Assembly: GCA_035519535.1 (NCBI GenBank)
Contig: DATIWF010000064.1
Location: 35,048 to 99,047 of the forward strand
DNA from: DATEGZ01 sp035519535
Lineage (GTDB): Bacteria; Acidobacteriota; Vicinamibacteria; Vicinamibacterales; SCN-69-37
DNA: 64,000 bases
Reading direction: 5' to 3'
The notes beneath the pieces were generated by a model. It worked only from the letters and a program-made list of their open reading frames with translations. It made no database searches and had not been told where the DNA came from. Made by a program: the position numbers and the translations under genes. Shown here one piece after another: positions 44,299-51,850 of the stretch. The stretch's first letter is position 1. Every line of letters starts with the position of its first letter.

Positions 44299-45470
44299 TG
44301 GCGTCGTCGCGCCTCGTGCTCGTCGCGTGGCTTGGCGCAACGGCCGCGCTCGCCGCCCAATCGACGATCGCGGGCGCGCCGCGCCCGGCGGACGGGCGCC
44401 AGATCATCGCCAGCGCCTCGAGCCTGGGCCAGGGCCTGCCGAGCGCGGCGGCGCTGGCCGAGCTGCGCGGATGGAATCGACTCGTGACCGACGGATGGCT
44501 GGCGGGCGAATTCACGCGCGTGACCATCGAAGACGATCCCTTGATGCCGGAACGGCGCCATGAACGGTTCCGGCAAACCCATCTCGGCGTTCCGATCTGG
44601 GGCGGCGATGTCCGCCGGCAGATCAACACGTTCGGCCAGACCGAATCGATCTTCGGGACGTACTACCCCGACGTCGACGTCGACGTCACGCCCGGGACGA
44701 CCGCACCGGGCGGCGCGACGCTCGAGATTCTGCCAACCGATCGCGGCTTCAGGCTCACGTGGATGACGCGCGCGGGATCGGAGACGGCTGGCGCTCGGCG
44801 GTGGATTTTCACCGACGCGACGTCGGGCGACCTGCTCTTCACCTACGACGATGCGTGCGCGCGAGAGGCGGCGGAACGAGCCGGCGCTCGGCCATCGATC
44901 GACGCGGGCGACGCCGAGTCGCGAACGGCCCGGGCCGCCTTGGACGTGATTTCTGAGTACTTTCTGCGGCGCTTCGGCCGGAGAGACCTTCCCACCGTGG
45001 GGGCGTCGACCTTGTCGGCCGGAGTCGAGGCCGGCGCGCACGCCGTGTCGCACGGCGTGATTGCGGCGACGTCCGGCCTCGTGCACTACGACGACGCGGG
45101 GAGGCTCGACGAGGCGTTCGCCGACATCATCGGCGTCTCCGCCAAGGCGTTCGCTCAGCCCTCGGTCACCGACGAGCCCGCGAGGTCGAACGTCGTCGGC
45201 GCGATGTTCGCGCTGGCGATCGCCGGGGGAACGACCGGGGCCGCGGGCGTTACCGTGGACGGCGTCGGCGCCGGCAACCGCGACCAGATCGAGCGCGTCG
45301 TGTACCGCGCGTTCACGATGCTGCTGCCTGCGCGCGCGACCGTCGCCATGGCGCGCGCCGCCACGCTGCAGGCGGCGCTCGATCTCTACGGCGCCGACAG
45401 CCGGGCGATGCGCGCGATCGCGCAGGCCTGGACCGCCGTCGGCGTCGAGGTCCGGCAGGCCGGTTCATGA
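44298..45470 (+). CDS. Degenerate M4 (thermolysin-like) metallopeptidase
   Basis: 390 residues with a signal peptide (LVLVAWLGATAALAAQ). An FTP-like pro-domain (FRQTHLGVPIWGGDVRRQIN) is followed by a reduced catalytic domain. The zinc motif is HAVSH at 248-252: both His ligands stay, but the catalytic Glu of HExxH is Ala249. Glu272 sits 20 residues later, exactly as in thermolysin (H146, E166), within DEAFADIIG. The NAFWNG section before the motif and the catalytic His section after it are missing. It should therefore be inactive as a peptidase. The ATG shares one base with the previous stop (TAATG). Confidence 0.8.
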   Translation: MASSRLVLVAWLGATAALAAQSTIAGAPRPADGRQIIASASSLGQGLPSAAALAELRGWNRLVTDGWLAGEFTRVTIEDDPLMPERRHERFRQTHLGVPIWGGDVRRQINTFGQTESIFGTYYPDVDVDVTPGTTAPGGATLEILPTDRGFRLTWMTRAGSETAGARRWIFTDATSGDLLFTYDDACAREAAERAGARPSIDAGDAESRTARAALDVISEYFLRRFGRRDLPTVGASTLSAGVEAGAHAVSHGVIAATSGLVHYDDAGRLDEAFADIIGVSAKAFAQPSVTDEPARSNVVGAMFALAIAGGTTGAAGVTVDGVGAGNRDQIERVVYRAFTMLLPARATVAMARAATLQAALDLYGADSRAMRAIAQAWTAVGVEVRQAGS

Positions 45471-45772
45471 CGCCCTTCACACGACGCGTCCTCGCCGTGC
45501 TCGGTCGCATTCCACCGGGCCGCGTCGCCACGTACGGCGACGTCGCGCGCCTGGCGGGCCGGCCAGGCGCCGGTCGCGCCGTGGGCAATATCATGCGCAC
45601 GGCCAACGTGCCGCACCTGCCCTACTACCGAGTCGTCGCCGCGGGCGGCCGCCTCGGCGGCTACGGCGGCGCGCCGGGACTCAAGGCGGCCCTGCTCAAG
45701 GCCGAGGGGCTGGTCATCCGCGGCACGCGTATTGTCGGATTCAGCCGCCACCGGTGGCCCTCGTCCCGCTGA
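45467..45772 (+). CDS. Alkyltransferase-like protein (ATL, MGMT-related)
   Basis: 101 residues, the size of ATL proteins, which match the DNA-binding domain of O6-alkylguanine-DNA alkyltransferase. IPPGRVATYGDVARLAGRPGAGRAVG is typical, in pieces. The active-site motif PCHRV is PYYRV here (residues 52-56): Cys is Tyr53 and His is Tyr54. Known ATLs have Trp or Ala at the Cys position and flag lesions for nucleotide excision repair. Tyr-Tyr is, as far as I know, unusual. It overlaps the M4-like gene by 4 bases. Confidence 0.87.
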   Translation: MTPFTRRVLAVLGRIPPGRVATYGDVARLAGRPGAGRAVGNIMRTANVPHLPYYRVVAAGGRLGGYGGAPGLKAALLKAEGLVIRGTRIVGFSRHRWPSSR

Positions 45773-45798
45773 GGAACCGCAGGGGGCCGGCTATCGTT
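45773..45798 (+). promoter_or_regulatory. ECF-type promoter (GGAAC-17-CGTT)
   Basis: GGAAC at 45773-45777 and CGTT at 45795-45798 with a 17-base spacer, a close match to the common ECF sigma consensus. It lies 47 bases before the ECF sigma gene, which fits autoregulation. Confidence 0.6.
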
Positions 45799-45844
45799 TT
45801 TCCTAGAGAGCTGAGATGACTCCTCGGAGCAACGCCGTCGGACC

Positions 45845-46435
45845 ATGGCCCCGTCTAACTCTGTGAACGAGGCCGTGTCGGGGCACCGCGACCTGGCGCT
45901 CGCGGAGCGGTGTCGAAACGGCGTCGCCGGGGCTTTCGAGGAGCTGTATCAGGCGCACGCGCCCCGGCTGTTCGGGCTGGCGTGCCGCATGGTCGGCCGC
46001 ACCGACGCCGAGGACCTGCTCCAGGACATTTTCCTGACGGCCCACCGGAAGCTCGGGCTCTACAAAGGCGAGTCCTCGCTCGGGACGTGGCTCTTCCGGC
46101 TGGCGACCAACCAGTGTCTCGACTTCTTGCGGAGCCGCGGCGCGCGCTTCGCGCAGGTGACGGACACCCTCGAGGAGGAGCCGCCGGCGGCGGCGAGCGC
46201 GGGCACGATGCGGAGCGCGGTCGATCGCCTGGATCTCGAGCGCGCGCTCACGACGCTGCCGCCGGGATGCCGCACGGTGTTCGTGCTGCACGACGTCGAG
46301 GGCCTCGAGCATCGCGAGATTGGCGACCTGCTCGGCATCTCGGAGGGCACCTCGAAGTCGCAGCTGCACAAGGCGCGGATGCGGCTGCGCGGCGTGCTGA
46401 CGGGACGAACGGTCGTGCGAGGATCTGAGGGATGA
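45845..46435 (+). CDS. ECF RNA polymerase sigma factor (RpoE type)
   Basis: 196 residues. Region 2 is AFEELYQAHAPRLFGLACRMVG ... DAEDLLQDIFLTAHRKL, in pieces, with GTWLFRLATNQCLDFLR; region 4 is LPPGCRTVFVLHDVEGLEHREIGDLLGIS, in pieces, followed by SQLHKARMRLR. The gene overlaps the anti-sigma by 4 bases, so the two are probably made in a fixed ratio. The GGAAC/CGTT promoter upstream suggests self-activation. Confidence 0.95.
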   Translation: MAPSNSVNEAVSGHRDLALAERCRNGVAGAFEELYQAHAPRLFGLACRMVGRTDAEDLLQDIFLTAHRKLGLYKGESSLGTWLFRLATNQCLDFLRSRGARFAQVTDTLEEEPPAAASAGTMRSAVDRLDLERALTTLPPGCRTVFVLHDVEGLEHREIGDLLGISEGTSKSQLHKARMRLRGVLTGRTVVRGSEG

Positions 46436-47163
46436 CCTGCCGGGACGTTCAACCACGCTTGAGCCAGTTCGTCGACGCCGAGTTGTCGGCCGACGAGCAG
46501 GCCGCCGTGTCGGCGCACCTCGACACCTGCGCCGCGTGCCGCGCGATCACGCACGACCTCACGCGCGTTCGCGACGCAGCGCGCGGTCTGGGACCGATCG
46601 CGCCGCCCGATCACATCTGGCTCGAGATCGCCGGACAGATCCGCCTCGGCGAGCACCCGGCGCCCGGGCAGCCTGCGCCTCAGGACATCCGGCGGTCCGC
46701 GGCGTGGCAGTGGCTCGGGCTCGCCGCCGCGCTCGTCATCATCACGCTTGGCGCGTTTCTCGTCATGCGGCTGCAGGCGCCCACACCCGCGGCGCCGCAG
46801 GCGGGCAACGGTCAGGCCGCGGGCTCCGTCGAATCGGTAGCACAGGAGCTGGGGCTCGCGCTGCAGCACTACGACAACGCGATCGCCCAGCTCGAGATGC
46901 TCGCGAAGAACAATGACGGCACGATCGACCCGGCGACGGCCGCGACGCTGCAGAAGAACCTGGATGTCATCGACCGGGCGATTGCGGAAAGCCGCGCCGC
47001 GCTTGCGAGCGATCCGCAGAGCCAGCCGGCGCTCGACAGCCTGATCGACGCGCTCCGGCAGAAGGTCGGCGTGCTGCAGACGACGGTGGCGTTGATGAAC
47101 GAGATTCGCCGGGGCAATCAGGAAGGCGCGGCGCGCGTGGTCGCCGGCGCCGGGAAATCGTAG
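46432..47163 (+). CDS. Zinc-finger anti-sigma factor, membrane-anchored
   Basis: 243 residues. The N-terminal zinc-finger anti-sigma pattern is clear: Cys3 (MTCRDVQP), then HLDTCAACRA (H-x3-C-x2-C) near residues 29-38. One membrane segment (WLGLAAALVIITLGAFLVM) follows at about 84-102. The C-terminal part is helical and charged, likely periplasmic. It would bind and release the upstream ECF factor. Confidence 0.9.
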   Translation: MTCRDVQPRLSQFVDAELSADEQAAVSAHLDTCAACRAITHDLTRVRDAARGLGPIAPPDHIWLEIAGQIRLGEHPAPGQPAPQDIRRSAAWQWLGLAAALVIITLGAFLVMRLQAPTPAAPQAGNGQAAGSVESVAQELGLALQHYDNAIAQLEMLAKNNDGTIDPATAATLQKNLDVIDRAIAESRAALASDPQSQPALDSLIDALRQKVGVLQTTVALMNEIRRGNQEGAARVVAGAGKS

Positions 47164-47186
47164 GCCCTCGAAGGACAGAGGGCACG

Positions 47187-47221
47187 GGGCAGAAGTCAGA
47201 AGGCAGAAGTCAGAGGGCAGA
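47187..47221. repeat. Family C heptamer array GGCAGA type (copy C2)
   Basis: Five 7-base units (gggcaga, agtcaga, aggcaga, agtcaga, gggcaga) in the anti-sigma/DUF4097 gap. They are the reverse-complement sense of CTTCTGC. The end (gcagagg) sits at ribosome-binding distance from the next ATG. Confidence 0.88.
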
Positions 47222-47225
47222 GGAT

Positions 47226-48380
47226 ATGCAGATCCCAGAGCGAGCGACCGTCGGCGTCGTCATCCTGGCAAGCGTGGCGCTCGCGACGGCCGCGCCGGCC
47301 CGCGCGCAGGACGTGCGCGTGCGGGTGCAGGTTGACCCGGCAGTGGTGGCCGAGCTGCAAAGCGCGCTGCAGGACGTCCTCCGCTCCGACGTCGGCCGCG
47401 AAATCAGCGCCGCGGTGCGCGACGCCGTGCGGGAGACGACCCGCGCGATCCCGGAGGTCGCCAAGGAGATCGGCCGCACGCCCGGTGCCTGGCAGGACCG
47501 CAATTTCCGTGTCGAGCAGACGGACACCGAGAAGCGGACGCTGACGCTCGGCGCGAACGGCACGCTCGATCTGAAGAACGTCAGCGGCGACATCACGGTC
47601 ACCGCCGGATCCGGACGCGACACCACGGTCGAGATCGTCCGCAGATCGCGCGGCCGGACGGACGCCGACGCCAAGCTCGGCCTCGAGCAGGTCAAGGTCA
47701 GCGTGGACGCCCGCGGCGAGCGGGCGAGCGTCGAGGCGCACTACCCGAACATGAACCGGCCGCCCTACAGCGTCACGATCGACTACAACGTCGTGGCTCC
47801 GGCCGGCACGCACCTCACCATCCGGAGCATCTCGGGAGACGTTTCGATCAAGGGCATCAAGACGGACGCCGCGGTGGACGTGGTGAGCGGCACCGTGAAG
47901 ATCAGCGACGGCGGGCTGTCGTCGGCGACGACGATCTCCGGAGACGTCACGCTCATGAACGTGACGACGGACGCCACCGTGAACGTGGGCAGCGTCAGCG
48001 GCGAAGTGAAGCTCGATCAGATCAAGTGCCGCCGCCTGTCGGCGAGCATCGTGAGCGGCACGGTCGCGGCGCACGAGATCACGTGCGGCAGCGCCGATCT
48101 CAAGAGCATGTCAGGCGACGTGGAGTACTCCGGCCCCCTCGCGAAGGGCGGACGCTACGAGCTGCAGACGCATTCCGGCGACGCCCGTCTGACGGTGACG
48201 GGCAGCGTGGGCTTCGACCTGCAGGCGAGCACGTTTTCTGGGGAGATCAAACTCACTCCGCCCCTGCAGCTTCAGGGCGCGAGCATCTCGCGCCACTCCG
48301 CGCGCGGCACCGTCGGCGACGGGGGCGCGACCGTCGTCGCCACGGCGTTCAGCGGCGACGTGGTGATTATCAAGAAGTAG
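47226..48380 (+). CDS. DUF4097-family beta-repeat protein, secreted
   Basis: 384 residues with an N-terminal signal peptide (VGVVILASVALATAAPARAQ). The mature part is a beta-repeat protein with recurring short strands ending in GDV: LKNVSGDITV, IRSISGDVSIKGI, ATTISGDVTLMNV, NVGSVSGEVKL, and LKSMSGDVEYSG. DUF4097 proteins often sit beside ECF/anti-sigma pairs, as here. Function is unknown. Its 3' end overlaps the convergent gene by 11 bases. Confidence 0.88.
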   Translation: MQIPERATVGVVILASVALATAAPARAQDVRVRVQVDPAVVAELQSALQDVLRSDVGREISAAVRDAVRETTRAIPEVAKEIGRTPGAWQDRNFRVEQTDTEKRTLTLGANGTLDLKNVSGDITVTAGSGRDTTVEIVRRSRGRTDADAKLGLEQVKVSVDARGERASVEAHYPNMNRPPYSVTIDYNVVAPAGTHLTIRSISGDVSIKGIKTDAAVDVVSGTVKISDGGLSSATTISGDVTLMNVTTDATVNVGSVSGEVKLDQIKCRRLSASIVSGTVAAHEITCGSADLKSMSGDVEYSGPLAKGGRYELQTHSGDARLTVTGSVGFDLQASTFSGEIKLTPPLQLQGASISRHSARGTVGDGGATVVATAFSGDVVIIKK

Positions 48381-48807
48381 CCAGCGTCAGGTGAATCAGG
48401 TAGTGGGTGCCGCCCTTGTTGATCCACACGCGCAGGTAGTCGGCGCCCTTCAGCAGGTCGACGCGGCTCGTGCCCGCCGCCGGTGGCTTCTCCTTGGACA
48501 CGGTCTTCACGTCGGCGCTGCCGACCACGGTCGCGAGCTCCTTGCCCTTGACCTGGCCGCCCTGCACGAACTCGACCCACTTCTCGCTGTCGGCGGACTG
48601 GCCGACAACGGCCGACACCGTGTCGGCTGACAGGCGGACCGTGTAGGTCCCGGCCGCCAGCGGCTGGCCGTTCGCCATCACCTTCTTCGAGATCGTCACC
48701 GAGCCCAGCGACTGCGCCGCGGCCTGCGCGTCGACGCGAGTCGGCAGTAACCCCACCGCCGCCATGCAGGCGACCCCGGCCAAGATGAGCAGCCTCATTC
48801 GAGCCAT
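48370..48807 (-). CDS. Secreted protein of unknown function
   Basis: 145 residues with a signal peptide (MRLLILAGVACMAAVGLLP...VDAQ). The mature part has beta character (VTISKKVMANGQPLAAGTYTVRLS, in pieces). TYTVRL and WVEFVQGGQVKGKELA recall small acidobacterial surface proteins. GGGAGG lies 6 bases before the ATG. Confidence 0.72.
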   Translation of the reverse strand: MARMRLLILAGVACMAAVGLLPTRVDAQAAAQSLGSVTISKKVMANGQPLAAGTYTVRLSADTVSAVVGQSADSEKWVEFVQGGQVKGKELATVVGSADVKTVSKEKPPAAGTSRVDLLKGADYLRVWINKGGTHYLIHLTLATS

Positions 48808-48827
48808 GTGAAACCTCCCGGTCTCCG

Positions 48828-48833
48828 ATTATA
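48828..48833 (-). promoter_or_regulatory. Likely -10 element (TATAAT)
   Basis: Perfect TATAAT on the minus strand, 21 bases upstream of the start codon of the small secreted protein. No typical -35 at 17 bases is evident. Confidence 0.45.
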
Positions 48834-48858
48834 AGTCAGGCCTCAGATCCAAGGCGCC

Positions 48859-48916
48859 AGGCATGAGGCACTGGGCGCCGGCTGATGCCTGGCGTCCACG
48901 GCCCGGTGCCTGATCG
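48859..48916. repeat. Family F heptamer element (copy F3)
   Basis: 7-base words (gcatgag, gcactgg, ctgatgc, ccggtgc) in the gap between the small secreted protein and rng, running to the rng stop codon. Loose inverted pairing is possible. Confidence 0.7.
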
Positions 48917-50599
48917 TCAGATCGCCATGAGATCGAACTGCTCATGGTGCATCTGCTCGTCGGACCGCACCGTCACGGGCCGTCCGACGGACTGCTCGAG
49001 CTCCTTGAACACGCTGCGGCTCTCCTCCTTGAGCGCGCGCGCGATCTCCGGGTTCACGCGCAGCACGAGGCTGTAGCCATCGAGGTCGCCGCTCACCTTC
49101 TTCACTTCGGTCAGGATGTCGTAGCAGATCGTCGCGCTCGTCTTGATCGTCCCCGTGCCCGAGCAATACGGGCACGGCTCGGTGAGCTGGCGCTCGAGGC
49201 TGCTCTTGACGCGCTTGCGCGTGATGATAATCAGCCCGAAGTCCGACACCTGCACCGACTTCGACGGCGCGCGGTCCTTCCGGAGCTCCTGTTCGACCGC
49301 CTGCGCGACTTTCTGGCGGTTCTTCTTCTCCTCCATGTCGATCAGGTCGAGCACGATGATGCCGCCCAGATCGCGCAGCCGGATCTGCCGGATGATCTCC
49401 TTCACGGCCTCGAGATTGGTCTTGACGATCGTGTCCTCGAGCCGGCCTGCGGACTTCTTGCCGATGTAGCGGCCCGTGTTGACGTCGATCGCCACCAGCG
49501 CCTCGGTCTGGTTGACGACGATGTAGCCGCCGGACTTGAGCCAGACCTTGCTGCGGAGCGCCTTGTCGATCTCGCTCTGCACGCCGTACTCGTCGAAGAT
49601 CGGGTAGTCCTTCGTGTAGCGCTTCACGCGGCCGACCATGTTCGGCATGATGCGGCCCACGAACTGCATCACCCGCCGGTACTCCGCCTCGTCGTCGATG
49701 CGAATCGCGGAGTACTGCTCGTTGAGCAGATCGCGGAGCAGCTTCGTGACCAGGCTTTCCTCGCGGAAGAGCACGGCGGGCGTCCGCTCGGTCTCGCGGC
49801 GCTTCTGGACCTCCGTCCACACCTGCTGGAAGTAGGTCAGGTCCGCAAGCAGGTCCTCCTCGGACCGGTTGGAGGCCGCGGTGCGGATGATGACGCCGCC
49901 GGGCAGACCAGACTGCTCGCGGAACCGCAGCACGACGCCGCGCAGCCGGCGGCGCTCCTCGCGCGAGTCGATCTTGCGGGAAATGCCGATGTGATCGACC
50001 GTCGGCATGTAGACGAGGAACCGGCCGGGCAGGCTCAAGTGGGACGTGATGCGCGCGCCCTTGGTGCCGAGTGGCTCCTTCACGACCTGGACGACGACTT
50101 CCTGCCCTTCCTTCAGGAGGTCCTCGATCTTGGCGGTTGGCGGCTGGCGCTCGCGGTCGCGCGACCGGCGGTCGCGATCCCGATCCGGCCGGCCTGACGG
50201 ACGGTTGCCCCCCTCGGGCGCCGCCGCGGCCGCGGGCGCGCGGTCGACCTCGGCCGCTTCCCCGCCGCCGTTCGTGGCGCCGGCCCCGTTCGGCTCGCCG
50301 CCGTTCGCGCCGGGCGGCTCGGGGCCGCCGGACGCCGGAGAGTCCTCGTCCTCCTCGAGGGCCTCCTCGGTCGGGCTGATGACGTCTGAAACGTAGAGGA
50401 ACGCGTCGCGCTCGAGACCGAGGTCAACGAACGCCGACTGCATGCCAGGCAGGACTTTCGAGACGCGGCCCTTGTAGACGTTGCCGACCACGCCACGCGA
50501 ATGTTCCCGCTCGATGAAGACCTCGACGACTTGATCGTCCTCGAGAATGGCCACGCGCGTTTCGTGGCTGGTCGAGGAGATGATCATCTCCTTGTTCAT
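48917..50599 (-). CDS. rng: Ribonuclease G/E family protein
   Basis: 560 residues from the ATG at 50597-50599. It processes 16S rRNA and degrades mRNA. The S1 domain at the N-terminus (about 25-190) carries an insert rich in Pro, Gly, Glu and then Arg/Asp repeats (about 85-170). The catalytic Asp residues are in AIDVNTGRYIG and IIVLDLIDME. The zinc-link is CPYCSGTG, with the CPxC motif. Last gene of the mre operon, as in many bacteria. An open frame upstream is not needed. Confidence 0.94.
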   Translation of the reverse strand: MNKEMIISSTSHETRVAILEDDQVVEVFIEREHSRGVVGNVYKGRVSKVLPGMQSAFVDLGLERDAFLYVSDVISPTEEALEEDEDSPASGGPEPPGANGGEPNGAGATNGGGEAAEVDRAPAAAAAPEGGNRPSGRPDRDRDRRSRDRERQPPTAKIEDLLKEGQEVVVQVVKEPLGTKGARITSHLSLPGRFLVYMPTVDHIGISRKIDSREERRRLRGVVLRFREQSGLPGGVIIRTAASNRSEEDLLADLTYFQQVWTEVQKRRETERTPAVLFREESLVTKLLRDLLNEQYSAIRIDDEAEYRRVMQFVGRIMPNMVGRVKRYTKDYPIFDEYGVQSEIDKALRSKVWLKSGGYIVVNQTEALVAIDVNTGRYIGKKSAGRLEDTIVKTNLEAVKEIIRQIRLRDLGGIIVLDLIDMEEKKNRQKVAQAVEQELRKDRAPSKSVQVSDFGLIIITRKRVKSSLERQLTEPCPYCSGTGTIKTSATICYDILTEVKKVSGDLDGYSLVLRVNPEIARALKEESRSVFKELEQSVGRPVTVRSDEQMHHEQFDLMAI

Positions 50600-50743
50600 T
50601 CGGATAACCCCACAGGACCGCTCCGTCGGTCGGTCCAGACGGCCAGACCCCGAGGCCGCCGGCGGACGCGCACACCAAGGCGCACAGCACGACGAGCGAC
50701 CAGACGAGGAGCATGCCGAACGGCACAACCATGGACGCGGCCA

Positions 50744-51850
50744 TCAATTCGTAAACCTCCTCATCCGCACGTTGAGGATGAGGCCGAACCCGGCGAGCGT
50801 CGCAACGAGCGACGACCCGCCATAACTCATCAGCGGCAGGGTCAGCCCCTTCACGGGAGCCAGCCCGGCCGACATAGTGATGTTGTACAACACTTGGAAC
50901 CCAAACCCCGAAATGATCGCGACGACGAGAAACGCGCCGACGCGGTCGCGCGCGAGCTTCGCGGCGTCCAGACTTCGGACGATGACGAACAGATAGAGGC
51001 CGAGCGTGACGAGGACCCCGAGGAACCCCTGCTCCTCCGCGAGGACCGAGAAGACGAAGTCGTTGTGGGCGACCGGAAGGAAGCCATACCCCCCCTGAGT
51101 CCCCTGCCGGAAGCCCTTGCCCATGAGGCCGCCGGATCCCACGGTGATCTTCGCCTGGATCTGCTGATAGCCCGCGCCGCGGGCGTCCTTCGACGGATTG
51201 ACGAACGTCTCGATGCGCTGCTTCTGATAATCCTTCAGGCCGTAGTGCCAGATGACGGGCGAGAACAGCGCCACGACGAGCGCGGCGATGAGGAGCCAGC
51301 GTACGCGCATCCCGGCCAGGTAGGCGACGCCCAGAAACACCGGCAGGAGCGTCGCCGCCGTGCCCAGGTCGGGCTGCTTCGCGATGAGGACGAACGGCAC
51401 CGCGACGAGGACGCCGCCCGTGATGAGCTCGCCCATGCTGCGGGCGCTGCGGCGGCTTTCGCCGTAGAACATCGCGAGCACGAGCGCGAGCGCGATGCGC
51501 GCGAACTCGGACGGCTGCAGGCTGAAGCCAGCGATCGGCGGAATCCAGCGCCGCGCGCCGCCGCGCACGACGCCGAAATACGAAACGTAGACCAAGGCGA
51601 GGACCAGCGCGCCGTAGAGGAACAGCGACCGCTGCGTCAGCGTGCGGTAGTCGATCAGCAGGCAGACGGTCGCCGCCACCAGGCCGATCGGCAGCGCGTA
51701 GACCTGCGTCCAGAACTCGCCGCCGGGACGGTTGTTGCGGAAGTCCCACGTCACGCTGTAGATCGTGGCCAGCCCGATCAGCGCGAGCGCGAGGACGGCG
51801 CCGACCAGCCTGAGATCCAGGTGCGGCAGCAGGCGGCGTTCGACGATCAC
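50744..51850 (-). CDS. rodA: Rod-shape determining peptidoglycan polymerase RodA
   Basis: 368 residues from the GTG at 51848-51850, which overlaps the mrdA stop as GTGA. SEDS-family glycosyltransferase with about ten membrane segments. Conserved LPLMSYGGSSLVATL-type motif near the C-terminus, and IKAQPDLGTA-like AKQPDLGTAATLLP. It works with PBP2 in sidewall synthesis. Confidence 0.95.
   Translation of the reverse strand: MIVERRLLPHLDLRLVGAVLALALIGLATIYSVTWDFRNNRPGGEFWTQVYALPIGLVAATVCLLIDYRTLTQRSLFLYGALVLALVYVSYFGVVRGGARRWIPPIAGFSLQPSEFARIALALVLAMFYGESRRSARSMGELITGGVLVAVPFVLIAKQPDLGTAATLLPVFLGVAYLAGMRVRWLLIAALVVALFSPVIWHYGLKDYQKQRIETFVNPSKDARGAGYQQIQAKITVGSGGLMGKGFRQGTQGGYGFLPVAHNDFVFSVLAEEQGFLGVLVTLGLYLFVIVRSLDAAKLARDRVGAFLVVAIISGFGFQVLYNITMSAGLAPVKGLTLPLMSYGGSSLVATLAGFGLILNVRMRRFTN

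Noticed and set aside
50424..50743. A minus-strand frame starting MAASMVVPFGML with one membrane-like segment, between rodA and rng
   Set aside because: It overlaps the 5' part of rng in another frame, the rest is low-complexity, and rng already has a good start. A small membrane peptide cannot be ruled out.
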